Source: Ascaphus truei
Lineage: Eukaryota > Chordata > Amphibia > Anura > Ascaphidae
Assembly (NCBI GenBank): GCA_036426205.1
Contig: CM071573.1
Coordinates: 72,328,580 to 72,392,579 of the forward strand
Length of the DNA: 64,000 nucleotides
Reading direction: 5' to 3'
The notes beneath the pieces were generated by a model that was not told where the DNA came from, made no database searches, and was given only the letters and a program-made list of their open reading frames with translations. The translations under genes were made by a program, and so were the position numbers. Each line of letters opens with the position of its first letter. Positions within the stretch are counted from its first letter, which is position 1. Shown here piece after piece: positions 12,301 to 24,020 of this stretch.

Positions 12301-13052
12301 GATATTGTTTGAATTGCTCTTTTAATGGATGTCTACTATATACTTGCTTTGCAAGGAATGTGGATCTGTACAGCTATACTGAACCTTTGAGTGAATTTCA
12401 ATACCACAATATAAGCTCTTTAAGGCAGATGTCCAATTTTCCAAATTATTTCATGTCTGGTCTTCCTATGTTTCTATAGTATTCAAATAACTTTATATTT
12501 ATATTTGCTTATGTACAGTGTAAAGCAATCTATTTATGGCTGCTGTGATATAAGAATTAAATATTTATTCATCATAATGAAAATAGTCACTAGGCAAGAT
12601 AATAGTGGGACACTGGATGCCTAATAATTTATGTACATTGTAAATATCACTACTCGAAGAGTAGAGTTTTATATTCACAAAGATTGGCTTTAAACCTATC
12701 CTATTGAGTCTTCATGGCCGCCAAAGCATAAATTAATCCTGACAAAACTATCCCACGCGTCTGCAGCAGTGATCTGGCCTGGAAACCAACCAAGTCTGTA
12801 TATAATTACACACACAGTGTTTCCTCTCACACACAGTTGTCCCTGGCCGATTTTAGCTGCGGCAGACACAACACATCACTTGTACTGACGTAGCCACAAA
12901 TTAATATTTTAGACATGGACCTGATACATACGAAAGCGTTGACTTTTAAAAGAAAGATATTCACTAGCCATTTAAATTCTCTTGTTCTACTTGTGACCCA
13001 AACCCTTTCTTCCAGCCATCTAATCTGCTGGTTTGCTCATTATACATTAGGT

Positions 13053-13168
13053 CAGGGACGCTCAACTCCAGTCCTCAACCCCTTCCCCCCCCCCCCCCCA
13101 AGCAAATCAGGTTAGCAGGATATCCCAGCTTCAGCACAGGTGGCTCAATCAGAGGCTCAGTCAAAGAT
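13053..13168. mobile_element. Truncated palindromic hAT-type MITE, copy 6
   Basis: CAGGGACGCTCAACTCCAGTC, a poly-C expansion, then GCTTCAGCACAGGTGGCTCA. The right arm is missing. Confidence 0.7.
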
Positions 13169-13271
13169 CCCCTGCAATATTTTCTCTCTTTTCAAAAAAA
13201 TATAACACTAAAATATGTGTAGCCCCCTCTTTCAGGACCTTTTGTTCTGTAAAGGAGTTAATGCCTTAATT

Positions 13272-13538
13272 CAGGGGTGTGCAATATTTTTCTCCTGTGC
13301 CCCCCTGTCGGCTCTCCCCCCCTCCCTGTCCTTACCTTGGCTCCGGCGTTCAGTCAGACGTCACGTTGCCATGGAAACGTGCCTCAAGAAGCCACCTGAG
13401 CCAAGTGTAAGTGAAGTTTACAGAGACCTTCGCTGCTTCCCCGGCATTTAATTTAAATGCCTTCAGGAAGCGCACTCTGTCTCTGTAAACCCTGCACCTC
13501 CTGCAGAGAATCTCGCACCCCCAGTTTGTTCACCCCTA
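13272..13538. mobile_element. CAGGGGTGTGCAA-type MITE, copy 1
   Basis: Starts CAGGGGTGTGCAATATTT and ends CAGTTTGTTCACCCCTA, with inverted internal segments (TTACAGAG...CTCTGTAAA). CACGTTGCCATGGAAACG lies in the centre. Likely hAT-related; further copies at 14697-14962 and 51625-51962. Confidence 0.7.
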
Positions 13539-13793
13539 CCATAAGGGGTTAACTGGATGGGATCACTCAAGGTTCAACCCTTCCCTTTTCTACCCCGTGG
13601 CCATGACCAGTGATGAGATGATAGACAGCATAGATGCTATATATATCTATAGCTCCACCCTATGTTCTAGAAGCAGGTTCTTCAAAGTTCTGACGGGTCC
13701 TCACTGTGAGTCCTGTAAATAGGGTTGTACATTATGTATTAAGAAGTCTCCTGTTATTATTTTTGATGTTAGGAAATGTGCCCCAGTCTACCT

Positions 13794-14444
13794 CAACTCA
13801 GACTGAAATGAAGGCAATTTAAAAAAAAAATACTATAGATAAAACAAAAATCCAATATCAAAAAACCTGCTTGACATCACGACGACTGGTTAAAATTAGA
13901 ATCCTAGTCACGACAATATGCTAGGTCATAGGCAGGTAAGCAGGGCATGGCTGTGTTGGTACTGGATCCCGACTGGTCAGCCTAGTATATTGCAGAAGTG
14001 CTGCTCTGTGGGCATGCTTCTCTTCGCCGGTCACGTGTGTGGTCCGGCATCTCCGGATGCTGCCACAGATTGCTCAAGCTGCAGATGGGGAACCTCCAGA
14101 TCTCTCCTGCATTTACCCTTCACCCTATGCGTTTCACAGCTATGCGTCGCTTCCTCAGGGGTTTTGGATATCCAAAACGCCAACATATTCCACAGCGAAG
14201 TACAACATCAGGGGGGGGGGGAGCAGGACAATAGCATTGTATGACAAAAGAATACATATATGTTAAGACAAACTGAGACAATAGGAAAGAGGTCCCTGCA
14301 CGAATGAGCTTGCAATTAGACATTGGCTTCTGAGTAGGACATTCAATATTCTTCATTAACAGAGGTGTGCAACTCCCGTCCTCAAGGGCCACTAACAGGT
14401 CAGGTTTTCAGGATATCCCTGCTTCAGCACAGGCAGCTCAATCC
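13794..14444 (-). mobile_element. Hammerhead-motif retroelement plus truncated MITE, copy B
   Basis: About 650 bp nearly identical to 8078-8722, including the junction between the hammerhead element and the CAGAGGTGTGCAACTCC MITE at 14360. It therefore arose by segmental copying. The MITE is cut at GCTCAATC, where block 14449 begins. Confidence 0.75.
14125..14165 (-). ncRNA. Hammerhead ribozyme-like motif, duplicate of 8410
   Basis: Minus strand CCCTGAGGA...GAAACGCATAGGG. Stem II reads GCGAC-GCATA-GCTGT and is more mispaired than in the 8410 copy; stem III is ACGCAT. A decayed relative. Confidence 0.4.
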
Positions 14445-14696
14445 ATGGGCAAGATAATAGTGGGACACTGGATGCCTAATAATTTATGTACATTGTAAAT
14501 ATCACTACTCGAAGAGTAGAGTTTTATATTCACAAAGATTGGCTTTAAACCTATCCTATTGAGGCTTCATGGCCGCCAAAGCATAAATTAATCCTGACAA
14601 AACTATCCCACTCTTTTAAAAAAAATATAACACTAAAATATTTATAGCCCCCTCTTTCAGGACTTTTTGTTCTGTAAAGGAGTTAATGCCTTAATT

Positions 14697-14962
14697 CAGG
14701 GGTGTGCAATATTTTTCTCCTGTGCCCCCCTGTTGGCTCTCCCCCCCCCCTGTCCTTACCTTGGCTCCGGTGTTCAGTCAGATGTCACGTTGCCATGGAA
14801 ACGTGCCTCAAGAAGCCACCTGAGCCAAGTGTAAGTGAAGTTTACAGAGACCTTCGCTGCTTCCCCGGCATTTAATTTAAATGCCTTCAGGAAGCGCACT
14901 CTGTCTCTGTAAACCCTGCACCTCCTGCAGAGAATCTCGCACCCCCAGTTTGTTCACCCCTA
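14697..14962. mobile_element. CAGGGGTGTGCAA-type MITE, copy 2
   Basis: Duplicate of 13272-13538 carried by the segmental duplication, with a few substitutions such as GGCTCCGGTG for GGCTCCGGCG. Confidence 0.7.
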
Positions 14963-15407
14963 TTATAAGGGGTTAACTGGATGGGATCACTCAGGGTTCA
15001 ACCCTTCCCTTTTCTACCCCATGGCCGTGACCAGTGATGAGATGATAGACAGCATAGATGCTATATATATATATAGCTCCACCCTATGTTCTAGAAGCAG
15101 GTTCTTCAAAGTTCTGACTGGGGTCCTCACTGTGAGTCCTGTAAATAGGGTTGTACATTTTGTATTAAGAAGTCTCCTGTTATTATTTTTGATGTTAGGA
15201 AACGTACCCCAGTCTAAGTAAGCACCAGTAGTAAGGGACTGCAATTGTTCTCGCTATTGATAAGGATGCAGCATGCTCTTGATAGTGTCAAAATATATTG
15301 TTTGCCACGAGTTTCTGTCAAGTACCAAGTATGTCAATGTCTGTGAGCATTATTGACTGCTGTCAAATAAAGCACCTTTTTGTTTTATAAATGTTCCTGG
15401 CGCCCAT

Positions 15408-16200
15408 CTTTTTTCCTATCTGCTTATTCTGTTACACTGTGCTCACCACAAACTAGGCAGGACCATGGTGCTGAGGTGGGAATGGCTATGACGCCACCCA
15501 CAGCCACGAGGACACGTCTTGAGTGTAGATTGGTCTGGATAGCCGGGCCAGGGTAGGAGAGGTATGGATAGTTGAAGGTCCTGTTAGCCGAGTCCGGGGT
15601 TGGAGAGGGGGACATAGTCGTATTACCGTAAGCCAATGTCAGGTGCAGAGAGAGCGGAGTGGTCAAATTGCCGTTAGCCAAGGTCGGGTGTGGAGAGAGC
15701 GGAGTGGTCGATGCCGTAACCGAGGTCAGATGCCAGGAGTTCAGAGTAGTCGATAAGGAAGCCGGGTCGGTACACAGGAGCAGGACTGTAAAACAAGACA
15801 GGATTAGGGAGGCAGAGAGTGATGAGAACACTAACTGGTTCTATGCTCAGCCAAAGTGCTAGTGGCACAGATGAACATATGTAGGTGAGAGTCCAATGGG
15901 AGAACAGCAGCGTGGAGGTGTGTGCAGGAGTGAGGCTGCGATAGGAGGCATGTTCAGGTGAGCTCCCTGGGGTGGAGCTTGAGAGGGCAGCGCTAGCGTT
16001 CATGCGTGCCTGCCATCCGAGGCGGTATGCCTTTAAGAGGCTAGAGCGCTTACACGTGCAAGCGTGTGCCAGGAGCGTGACGGGTGCCGGAGGGGCCGGC
16101 GGAGGTAGGAGTGGGAGAGTGCTGGGGGTCGGAGCAGGTGAGCGGGGAGCGTGCCGAGGGTGGCTCCCCCAACCAGCACTTACCCAGCACCCTACAATGT
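15408..16200. repeat. GC-rich repeat with degenerate short tandem units
   Basis: Contains repeated phrases GCCGTTAGCCAAGGTCGG and GGAGAGAGCGGAGTGGTC (about 15600-15750, period near 46 bp). It resembles leader or LTR-internal sequence of an LTR element, but no coding signature confirms that. Confidence 0.35.
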
Positions 16201-17303
16201 CTTGGGACAGAGCACTGCCATTATAAGGAGGGTTATATATGTAATGTTAAATAATTGCAGATATTATTGCAAAGCTCATGAATCACGGGTGAATATTTAT
16301 TAAATTATCCAGGGCTCTATGTATCAAAGTAGAATATAGGGTATATTGAGACACACTGCTCTGTTTTTGGAGCAGACCTGCAGCATATGTAAGAACAGTT
16401 TCTTACACCTGATGTAGGATGTTAGACTTACGCCAATTCAGATGTGGAGGAAAAAGAGTGGTGCAAAGAGACGCAGACTGAGATATATCTCATTATAATC
16501 TATGCACCATGTAACCTCTAAGAGACCATGGGGGTTACAAAAGACCTATCCCTTTTAGGTATCTCGTTCGACCAATAAAGATGACTAAGTGGATGATATT
16601 AAGGTGCCTAAAATATTGGCATCCTTATCAATTGCATGAAAAATATTGGTATCCTTATCAATTGCGGAGGGAGACATGTACATAGACACTGAGCTTAAAG
16701 CTGAGACAGACGAGCGGTTACACATAGACGTGAATAAAACCATATAAAATTTCCACACCTAAGAGACCCAACCATCCTCCTAGTCCAAAAGTCCAATCAA
16801 ACTCAGTTCCTTCCTTCTTCTAGATTGAACTTCGGCTAAAATATCCATGTCATGATGTATACCTTTCGATTGATCTTCAATATAAGTACAGCATTCTTTG
16901 CCCACTAATTTCATTCCCCCGGTTTGGTTGCCCAATAATAATTAACAGCGATGAAGGTCACTAAACATTAGTAACAACTGCTTAAAAACAACTTAGTACA
17001 ACAACAAAGTACGTCAGGTTATATCAAAACGACAACAACAAAATACATCAGGGTACATCTTATCGCTATACTTCTGTGCAACAATATATCTTATTTTTAT
17101 TTGTATCAGAATAGTTCTGCATTAAACCACAAGCACAGAGTGAAATCTACAGTGAGCGAAACTCATCATACAAAAAAACACATTCTTTCACACAGAACTG
17201 ACAGACAAACTAGTTGACAGACAGAGACTAAAAAATGGCTGCGTAGATCCTAGTGCCTCCTCCTTGAGACCCTGTATATGACACTTTCACAGTTCCAACG
17301 TTT

Positions 17304-17606
17304 TTATAGGGTTGCACTCTTGTGCGCTTCAGCTTCAGGAGTCTCATAGTTTTGGTAAAATAGGGAGTGGGCATAACCGTTACTTCCCCTAGCAATATCC
17401 ACTGGATCTCTGGCCAGAATATCCTCCAGAGTTAGATCGTCGTTTTCTTCTTTCTTCAAGGGACTGCTGTCGGTGTCGGCATATTCTTCACCTGAAAGGA
17501 GGGGCATAAAATCGGTAGAAAGGGCAACACATTTATGGATCAGGCTCTTGCAGCAGGTGACACACATATATGATAACAAATACAACCAACACTCATAAGA
17601 AAGCAT
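17304..17606 (-). pseudogene. Unidentified reading frame, possible retroelement C-terminal fragment
   Basis: A 100-codon minus-strand frame. The first third is rich in Cys and hydrophobic residues (ECWLYLLSYMCVTCC), resembling a membrane segment; the rest is acidic (EEYADTDSSPLKKEENDD). It could be the tail of a retroelement membrane protein: a purine-rich AAGGAGGAGG lies just downstream on the minus strand. I do not recognise a family, and it may be chance. Confidence 0.2.
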
Positions 17607-18309
17607 TCACCAGTTTCACTTCCAGTGATCCCAGCCATCAGCTATGACGAATCTGGGAACACGCCCCCTGCGGCGTGTTCCCTCCTTACCTGCTGAACTT
17701 CTGATCGCCGCCCTCTAGCTGCGAGTCAATATTATTTGATGTCTGTCTGTGTCCTGAACCCTTCCCTGCTTCCGCTGAGGCTGCTCCGCCCTTGCCTTGT
17801 CTTCTCTACAGGAAATGACTTCAAGTATTCTGAAGCAAGCGATGCCATCTTGCTTTCTGGCAAATCCTGCCCTCTTCCTCCTGACAGGAAGTAAGCCTCA
17901 CTCTGACTCGCATTGGTAACAGCTGCCGCTGCCCTTTAAATACAGTCAGTTGCTACCTGCCCTGTGTCCTGCAAAATACTACCCCAGTACTCTATGCTTC
18001 TTGTGCCTGCCATCTCATGCTGTCCCTGTCTGGACTTCCTCTTGGACCCTTACTCACCTCCTTTGGATTACCGGAAGACTGGGACATTCCACCTTTCTTT
18101 ACAGAGGTGAGTTTTCCGTTGCAGGTAGTGTAAGACCTGCTGAATAGGGTTTACCTTGATGTGGTAGCAGGCTTACAATACTTTGGCCAAAGCATTCAAC
18201 TAAAGAACCCTTACTTTGTATTTAGTATTGCTGCACTCTACTTTTACTGGCATTATGCCTTTAAGGAGGCTGGATGTCCTCCAGGAAGTAATTCTATTGT
18301 GACCTTGTG

Positions 18310-19720
18310 CTCTGGACTCTACCTCCCCCTTGCTCTTCACTAGTGGCGTACCTCACACCCTCGTGTTGGTGTCTGAGAGTGTGCAAAAGTCAGATGAGTT
18401 TCATAGTGGAGGGCATCTCTTTTATTTTAAGACACCATGTATTCTGGTTCAATGACAACTATTACCTCCAAAGACAAGGTACAGTCATGGGTACCAGGTT
18501 TACGCCTAGCTATGCCATCCTTTTTATGGTTTGGTGGGAGGACCTATCCATTTGGTCAAATAACAGCTATGGCGCAAACCTGGAGCTGTAGCGGAGGTAT
18601 ATAGATGACATAGTCATTATATGGCAAGGGAGCCAGGAACTTTTGGATGTCCTCCTGGATGAGATTAATATTAATCAGTGTAATTTGAAATTCACGCATG
18701 CCTCTAGCAGGACTAGATTGGAATTTCTTGATTTGGAGATTAACATAGAAGAGGGAGTAATCAACACCAAGACTTTATTTAAATAAGTTAATTGTAACAA
18801 TTATATTGCGGCTAATAATTGTCACAAAAGAAATTGGTTAGAGAATGTCCCTTAATGGAGTTTTCAGATGCCTGAAAAGGAACTGCTCAAAAAAGACAGA
18901 TTATGAAAAACAAATATTACCAATGAAAAATACATTCTTGGAAAAAGAGTATAAGGAGGAGACTATCAATAAAGCTTTGAAAAAAATTGAAAGGGATTGA
19001 CAGAAAAAATATGTTGACGTATAAGAATAAGAATTCAATACCCAGGCCAGACAGAGAGTTTGTACCATTTATCACGACTTACAGTGATGAATCACACAAA
19101 ATAACTGCAATCTTAAGAAAGCATTGGCATATCCTCCAGAAAGATGTCCTGCTGAAAACAGTTATACAATATAAACCCGAAGTGATCTTTTCAAAGGCAC
19201 CTAATTTGAAACAGAAGTTAGTGCCAAGTTTTCTAAAGTCTAAAAGACAAGATTGTTGGCTAAATACAAATAGCAAGGGCTTTTTCCGATGTCTCAACTG
19301 TAGAGAATGTGGAAATAACAGGAACCAAGACTCAAAATTGAGGGAGTTTAGCTCTTTAACTACAACTATTCAGTATAAGATTCAGTTCAACATATCTTGT
19401 AATAGTAAAGGAGTTGTCTATGTGCTGGAGTGCAGCTGCAAACTCCAGTACATGGGCAGAACTATTCGAAAATTTAAAGTTAGACTGGAGGAACATATTG
19501 GAAACATTATACAGGGAATTGAAACACAGTGTGTCTAATCACTACAAGATAAAACAGTGATCCAAAGTGTCTTAAGTTTTATGGAATAGAGCAGGTAAAT
19601 CAAAATTGGAGTGGGGGGATTTTATCCAAAGGATTTCCCAAAGGGAATCTTATTGGATTTTCACATTCAACACTAGCCCCTGCAGGATTGAACTTAGATA
19701 TGGATATTGCATCTTTTGTT
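18310..19720 (+). pseudogene. Penelope-like element: reverse transcriptase and GIY-YIG endonuclease, decayed
   Basis: Three frame-broken blocks of a Penelope-like polyprotein. Block 1 (18394-18780): the motif LQRQGTVMGTRFTPSYAILFM matches the conserved PLE pattern GTAMG...AP.YANL.M; then a TAG where Trp is expected, followed by RRYIDDIVIIW with the catalytic YIDD at 18598-18609, and LEFLDLEI. Block 2 (18987-19538, 183 codons): linker cysteines CLNCREC (residues 102-108), then a GIY-YIG nuclease with VVYVLEC (about 143-149), YMGRT (155-159), and R...EEH at 166-170. Block 3 (19606-19700): GGDFIQRISQRESYWIFTFNT, the PLE C-terminal signature. The N-terminal part of RT is missing. Frameshifts and stops show it is dead. 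Confidence 0.85.
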
Positions 19721-19829
19721 TAGACCTGTTTAGATTGTTGTTCTATCCTCTTTTATCCCAATTTGGACATTTAATTCCTGTATTTGTATATAGTGGTCTT
19801 CTAGGAGTTAAGGGTTTCACTCTTAGAGA

Positions 19830-20062
19830 TAAGACTGTCTCATATTTTAATCTGGTCTGAACCTGTTACATACGCCTATAATATATTTTCTTTAACTGTA
19901 TATGCAAAGTCTTGTATATAATATATACCCTGTTCACTTATGTAACTGTATTTGTAACCATGTATTATTTGTTTTAACTCTATGCCCAGGACATACTTGA
20001 AAACGAGAGGTAACTCTCAATGTATTACTTCCTGGTAAAACATTTTATAAATAAATAAATAA
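19830..20062 (+). mobile_element. LINE 3' tail, copy 1
   Basis: Begins near TTTTAATCTGGTCTG and ends AGGTAACTCTCAATGTATTA then CTTCCTGGTAAAAC and (ATAA)n. The same 3' end is at 39655-39870 and 58255-58462 (+), and at 35650-36280 and 42640-42745 (-). The 35650 copy links it to a LINE reading frame. Confidence 0.75.
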
Positions 20063-20994
20063 GAGTCAAGGAGTGGGGACCTATACCCCCTTTCTTGACC
20101 CAATGAATGTGTCCCAGCTAGTCTTTTTTTAACTATAGAATATAGGTTTTTTCCTCTCTCCTGGTAAAATCTATGGTAGGTAGAGGTTTTGACTGCAGTG
20201 TCATATTATCACAGTAATGTGTCATTTTGTGGACTTGACACTTCTTTTTCTTTAACTATTATTTAGAAGCATTTACCTCTAATTTTCATGATAGGCAAGG
20301 GTTAAATGTATAGTTTTCCCATCTCCACATCTGACCCCAATAATAAGTATCCTGGCTGTGTGATCTACAGTATGTCTGTATATAGAGGGTTAAAGGTTTT
20401 TCTGGCCCCCTTTGGACATACAGTATAAGTTAATTCTATATATTCTGCTATGTATGATCAGCAGGTGGCATATAAAATCAACCCTTTGAATATGTGTTTT
20501 GTTGAATATAGCAGAGATCATTTATATGTGTTATAATGTTTTTTAGGAATAAAGTTACCAAATAAGTTTTTTGAATCAGTTTTGACTAATATTAAAATAT
20601 TTTTCATTCTCATAAGGGTGATCATTCATTGATCATTTGTCCCTAACCTAGATGCAGATTTATTTGTATTTTATAATTATAAGCATCATTTTGGATGCAT
20701 ATTTATCTTATCTAAAGGTTTGATTTAATGCCACCTTATGAATCCATGCAATGTGTTTTTAACATGTATTCAATGTATTTAATGTTGTTTATATTTTAGA
20801 AGTGAGTGTTTTAAAATGTTTTTAGATTATTCAAATTTTGTGATAACTTAGTGATGTCATAATCAATGATTCAAGGCACATGTGTGTTTGAGTATTCAGC
20901 TGAAAATTTAGAGCAGTTATGACTCTTTAATCAGCTGTAAATACTCTTCAATTACAATGAACAGTATTTAAACCTACAACATACCACCCTAGCC

Positions 20995-21035
20995 ATATCT
21001 CTGAAGCATTGGCGAAACGCGTTAGATTTTTGTAC
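20995..21035 (+). ncRNA. Degenerate hammerhead-like motif downstream of the Penelope remnant
   Basis: CTCTGAAGCATTGGCGAAACGCGTTAG: CTGAAG, a 2-bp GC/GC stem, GAAA and the ACGCGT palindrome then T. The core GA is partly missing. Its position 1.3 kb after the nuclease fits a PLE terminal repeat. Confidence 0.35.
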
Positions 21036-21359
21036 TTACTGAGCCACCGTTGCTCCCTAATATTGACTGTAAGTGCAATATTCTTCTTAATCTAGTCTTT
21101 TGTGATAAATTTATTGTGCCATGATATTTTCTCTCTTCTATTTCCATTGCAACTCTTTTTGTATTGGAGACCTGGCCTGTCTAGATTAACCTCTGACACG
21201 CCTGATAGGAAAAGAATTACAACACAAGCTATGCTAAATTGTAAGTGCATGAATTCAAATGTATGAACTTTAACGGTTAATTAACCTGTATTGATACATT
21301 GCTATCTTCTCTTATTTTTATTTTGGACTAAAATGAAAATACTTGAGACAATGCGCCGG

Positions 21360-21840
21360 AAGACATCTTTTCTTCTAGGGGCCTAGGTAGCCGCAGTGGC
21401 AATCAATGTATTTAATGGCTATTTTTTTTATGTGTTTGTATTTTATTATGTATTTATTGTTGTTTTAAAAAAAATAATGCTTTTCAAAGGGTAAAGTGCT
21501 TTTAGCCACATTTGGATAATAAAGCTATTTTCCATTACTGTAGGGGTGGGGGGTGAATGATGGGGTAGTTGCCACCAGGGTGGGTGGATAGCCTTTCCTT
21601 GGGGTCGGGAAGGGGTTAATCCTGAAATTACCTTAGCGGTTAGTATTACCAATAGCTAATAGCCACTAATGCAGCCAAGGGGGCTAAGTAATGTCTTTTA
21701 ATATTTTGTTTTTGCTATATACAGCTTACCATTGATAGCCACATTGGCAATCCAGGCCCTCAATGAGAGGGCCTAGGTAGCCACAGTGACAATCAATGGG
21801 TTTATGGTTAAAATATTTTTTTAACGCAATTTTAATGTAG
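21360..21840. repeat. Dispersed repeat with internal direct repeat
   Basis: GGGCCTAGGTAGCCGCAGTG at 21378 recurs as GGGCCTAGGTAGCCACAGTG at 21770. The text GGGGTTAATCC...CTTAGCGGTTAG resembles the interior of the 6039-7942 transposon. No coding sequence. Confidence 0.35.
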
Positions 21841-21859
21841 GGGTGTATTTTTGTTGTAC

Positions 21860-22495
21860 AGTTTTTGAAAAAGAAAGTACACCCTCTTTGAATTCTATGG
21901 TTTTACATATCAGGACATAATAACAATAATCTGTTCCTTAGCGGGTCTAAAAATTAGGAAAATACAACCTCAGATGAACAACAACACATGACATATTACA
22001 CCGTGTCATGATTTATTTAACAAAAATAAAGCCAAAATGGAGAAGCCGTGTGTGAAAAACTAAGAATACCTTATGATTCAATAGCTTGTAGAACACCTTT
22101 AGCAGCAATAACTTGAAGTAATCGTTTTCTGTATGACTTTATCAGTCTCTCACTTAGTTGTGGAGGAATTTTGGCCCACTCTTCTTTACAAAGTTGCTAG
22201 AGTTCATTGAGGTTTGCAGGCATTTGTTTATGCACAGCTATCTTAAGGTCCCACCACAGCACTTCAATCGGGTTGAGGTCTGGACTTTGACTGGTCCATT
22301 GCAACACCTTGATTCTTTTACTTTTAAGCCATTCTGTTGTAGATTTGCTGGTGTGCTTGGGATCATTGTCCTGTTGCATGACCCAATTTTGGCCAAGCTT
22401 TATCTGTCAGACAGATGGCATCACATTTGACTCTAGAATACTTTGGTATACAGAGGAGTTCATGGGCGACTCAATAACTGCAAGGTTCCCAGGTA
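21860..22495 (-). mobile_element. Tc1/mariner-like transposon fragment
   Basis: Minus-strand frame 22197-22379 contains [10 protein letters not shown] and [15 protein letters not shown], the C-terminal part of a Tc1 transposase including the second Asp and the Glu of the DDE triad. Sequence on both sides shows typical Tc1 text, for example CAATAACTGCAAGGTTCCCA at the right end, cut by the Gypsy LTR. The N-terminus is not seen in frame. Confidence 0.8.
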
Positions 22496-22499
22496 CTGT

Positions 22500-24018
22500 G
22501 ACTGCTCCTCCGTTCCTCCCCTTCCTCCGATAGGTCCCAGCCCCCTATTTAGTCTCCCCTCACCATTCTTTCATTGCTCTGCATAGCTTCTGTACCTTGG
22601 TGCTGTCTGCTGTTGCCTGGCCCCTTCTATCTTTCAGTTGCTGTCCCTGTCCCTGGTTTCTCTGCTGACCTCCCTGGATTTGACCTTTTGGCTTTGGACT
22701 TCGTTTACGCTGCTCTCTGGACCCCTAGCACTTGGCTTTGGACACTCTACCTTGCAGACCTCTACATCCCTTGGACACGGCTTATGGACAATCTACTACG
22801 CTGCTCTCTCCACTCCACGACCCAGGCTTACAGACAACCTACTACGCTGCTCTCTCCATCGTACGCCACTTGGCTTATGGACTTTACCTTTCTTCGCTGG
22901 AGTGCACAAGTACGGTACCTTATCTATTTTTGTTACCCGAAACATCTATAGAAAAAAAGATTGGTGTGAAACAGCGCTAATAATAACTGGATAATATAAA
23001 ACACAGGCAGCCAAGTGAAAAACTGATGCAATCAGTCAGAGAACGTAGCAAACAAAGGGTAAACCGGCGCCACAAATAATTAATAAAATCAAACCGAATT
23101 GGTATAAAGTCCAAATGGAGTCCTATAAACGATGGATTTCGAGGATTCTCACATCAACGGAGTGTATGTGGAAAAAAGAGAAAAAGAAATAAAAGAAACA
23201 AATAATGGTGCAGTATATCAACACTATGGCTAAAAGAACAAACAGTTCCCTGTGGAGAAATTTGCAGTCTTTTAAGTGCAATAACGGATTCGTGGTGGCA
23301 TCGCGGTGAGCCTGCAGAGGAAGAGTAGAGGAGGAACGTCTACGGTGGGACTCCAGTGGACGTGACGTCACATCCGCCCGGAAGTCCTGTCATTTGAGTG
23401 ATCCATCTTCCACCCCTGTCACGTGAGGACGCCAACCAGAGTGCTCCGGTCGCCATCTTGGGAGCCCAGCTGCATGCATCCTGTTCGTTGCCTGTGTATA
23501 TCCAGCATCTTGTGAGTAGGATTCACTTTTCAGTCCCCTTTTTCTGATTCACTTTTCAGTTCACAGTTTGCACCCACTTTTTTGGATTACCATTTATTTA
23601 CTCATTATTTGCCTCAATTAGTGTGGTTTTGTGATCACTCCCTAACCCTAGTGTTTTTCTGTACTATCTTGTGAGTAGGGTTGTAATTTTACCCCTCCGG
23701 ATGCGTTATATGTATTCTTCACACCTAATAAATTTGCTTTTTATTAATATTAGGCCGTGCTAGTGTTCATCGTTTGTATGTCTTGTATGTCTTGTGTTGT
23801 CTGTTTGTTCTTTTAGCCATAGTGTTGATATACTGCACCCTTATTTGTTTCTTTTTCTCTTTTTTCCACATACACTCCGTTGATGTGAGAATCCCCGAAA
23901 CATCTATGCTACTTCCACACTCCGGCCGTGCCCCCGTTTACTGTTAGGTGTGTGGTATTACTCCTTTCCACCTAAGTCCCAGGGTCTCGTCTGGCTTGTG
24001 GGCAGGCCGAGCGTTACA
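22500..24018 (+). mobile_element. 5' LTR of chromovirus, 5'-truncated and interrupted
   Basis: Matches the 3' LTR (29584-30577) from about 30030 onward and ends GAGCGTTACA at 24018. Its first ~440 bp are missing and it is split by the insertion 22950-23893. The gag ATG follows two bases later (24021). Confidence 0.8.
22950..23893 (-). mobile_element. 944-bp foldback retroelement inserted in the LTR
   Basis: Flanked by a perfect 14-bp duplication CCCGAAACATCTAT (22936-22949 and 23894-23907), while the other LTR is uninterrupted here. Inside, 23144-23245 and 23801-23893 are inverted copies (starting GATTCTCACATCAACGG), with a 9-bp indel. The left end read on the minus strand gives AGCGCTGTTT...CTTTTTTTC, the same tail type as the hammerhead elements. 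A long duplication plus inverted partial copy is typical of target-primed retroelements such as PLEs. Confidence 0.75.
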
Positions 24019-24020
24019 TT

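Larger units (their letters stand above)
12594..15215. repeat. Rearranged segmental duplication
   Basis: Block 12594-12756 recurs at 14449-14611 (offset 1855) and block 13187-13795 recurs at 14612-15215 (offset 1425). The 430-bp difference equals the stretch 12757-13186 missing from the second copy. Between the two copies lies 13794-14444, itself a copy of 8078-8722. Confidence 0.8.

Noticed and set aside
15424..16003. Minus-strand frames of 135 and 109 codons rich in Thr/Pro/Ser
   Set aside because: They read through a degenerate tandem repeat; no recognisable domain.
22158..22533. Plus-strand frames of 90 and 74 codons
   Set aside because: Antisense to the Tc1 transposase fragment.
23876..23905. 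GTTGATGTGAG...CCGAAAC as a hammerhead core
   Set aside because: Spans the insertion/target duplication border and has no stem II; the GAAA belongs to the LTR.
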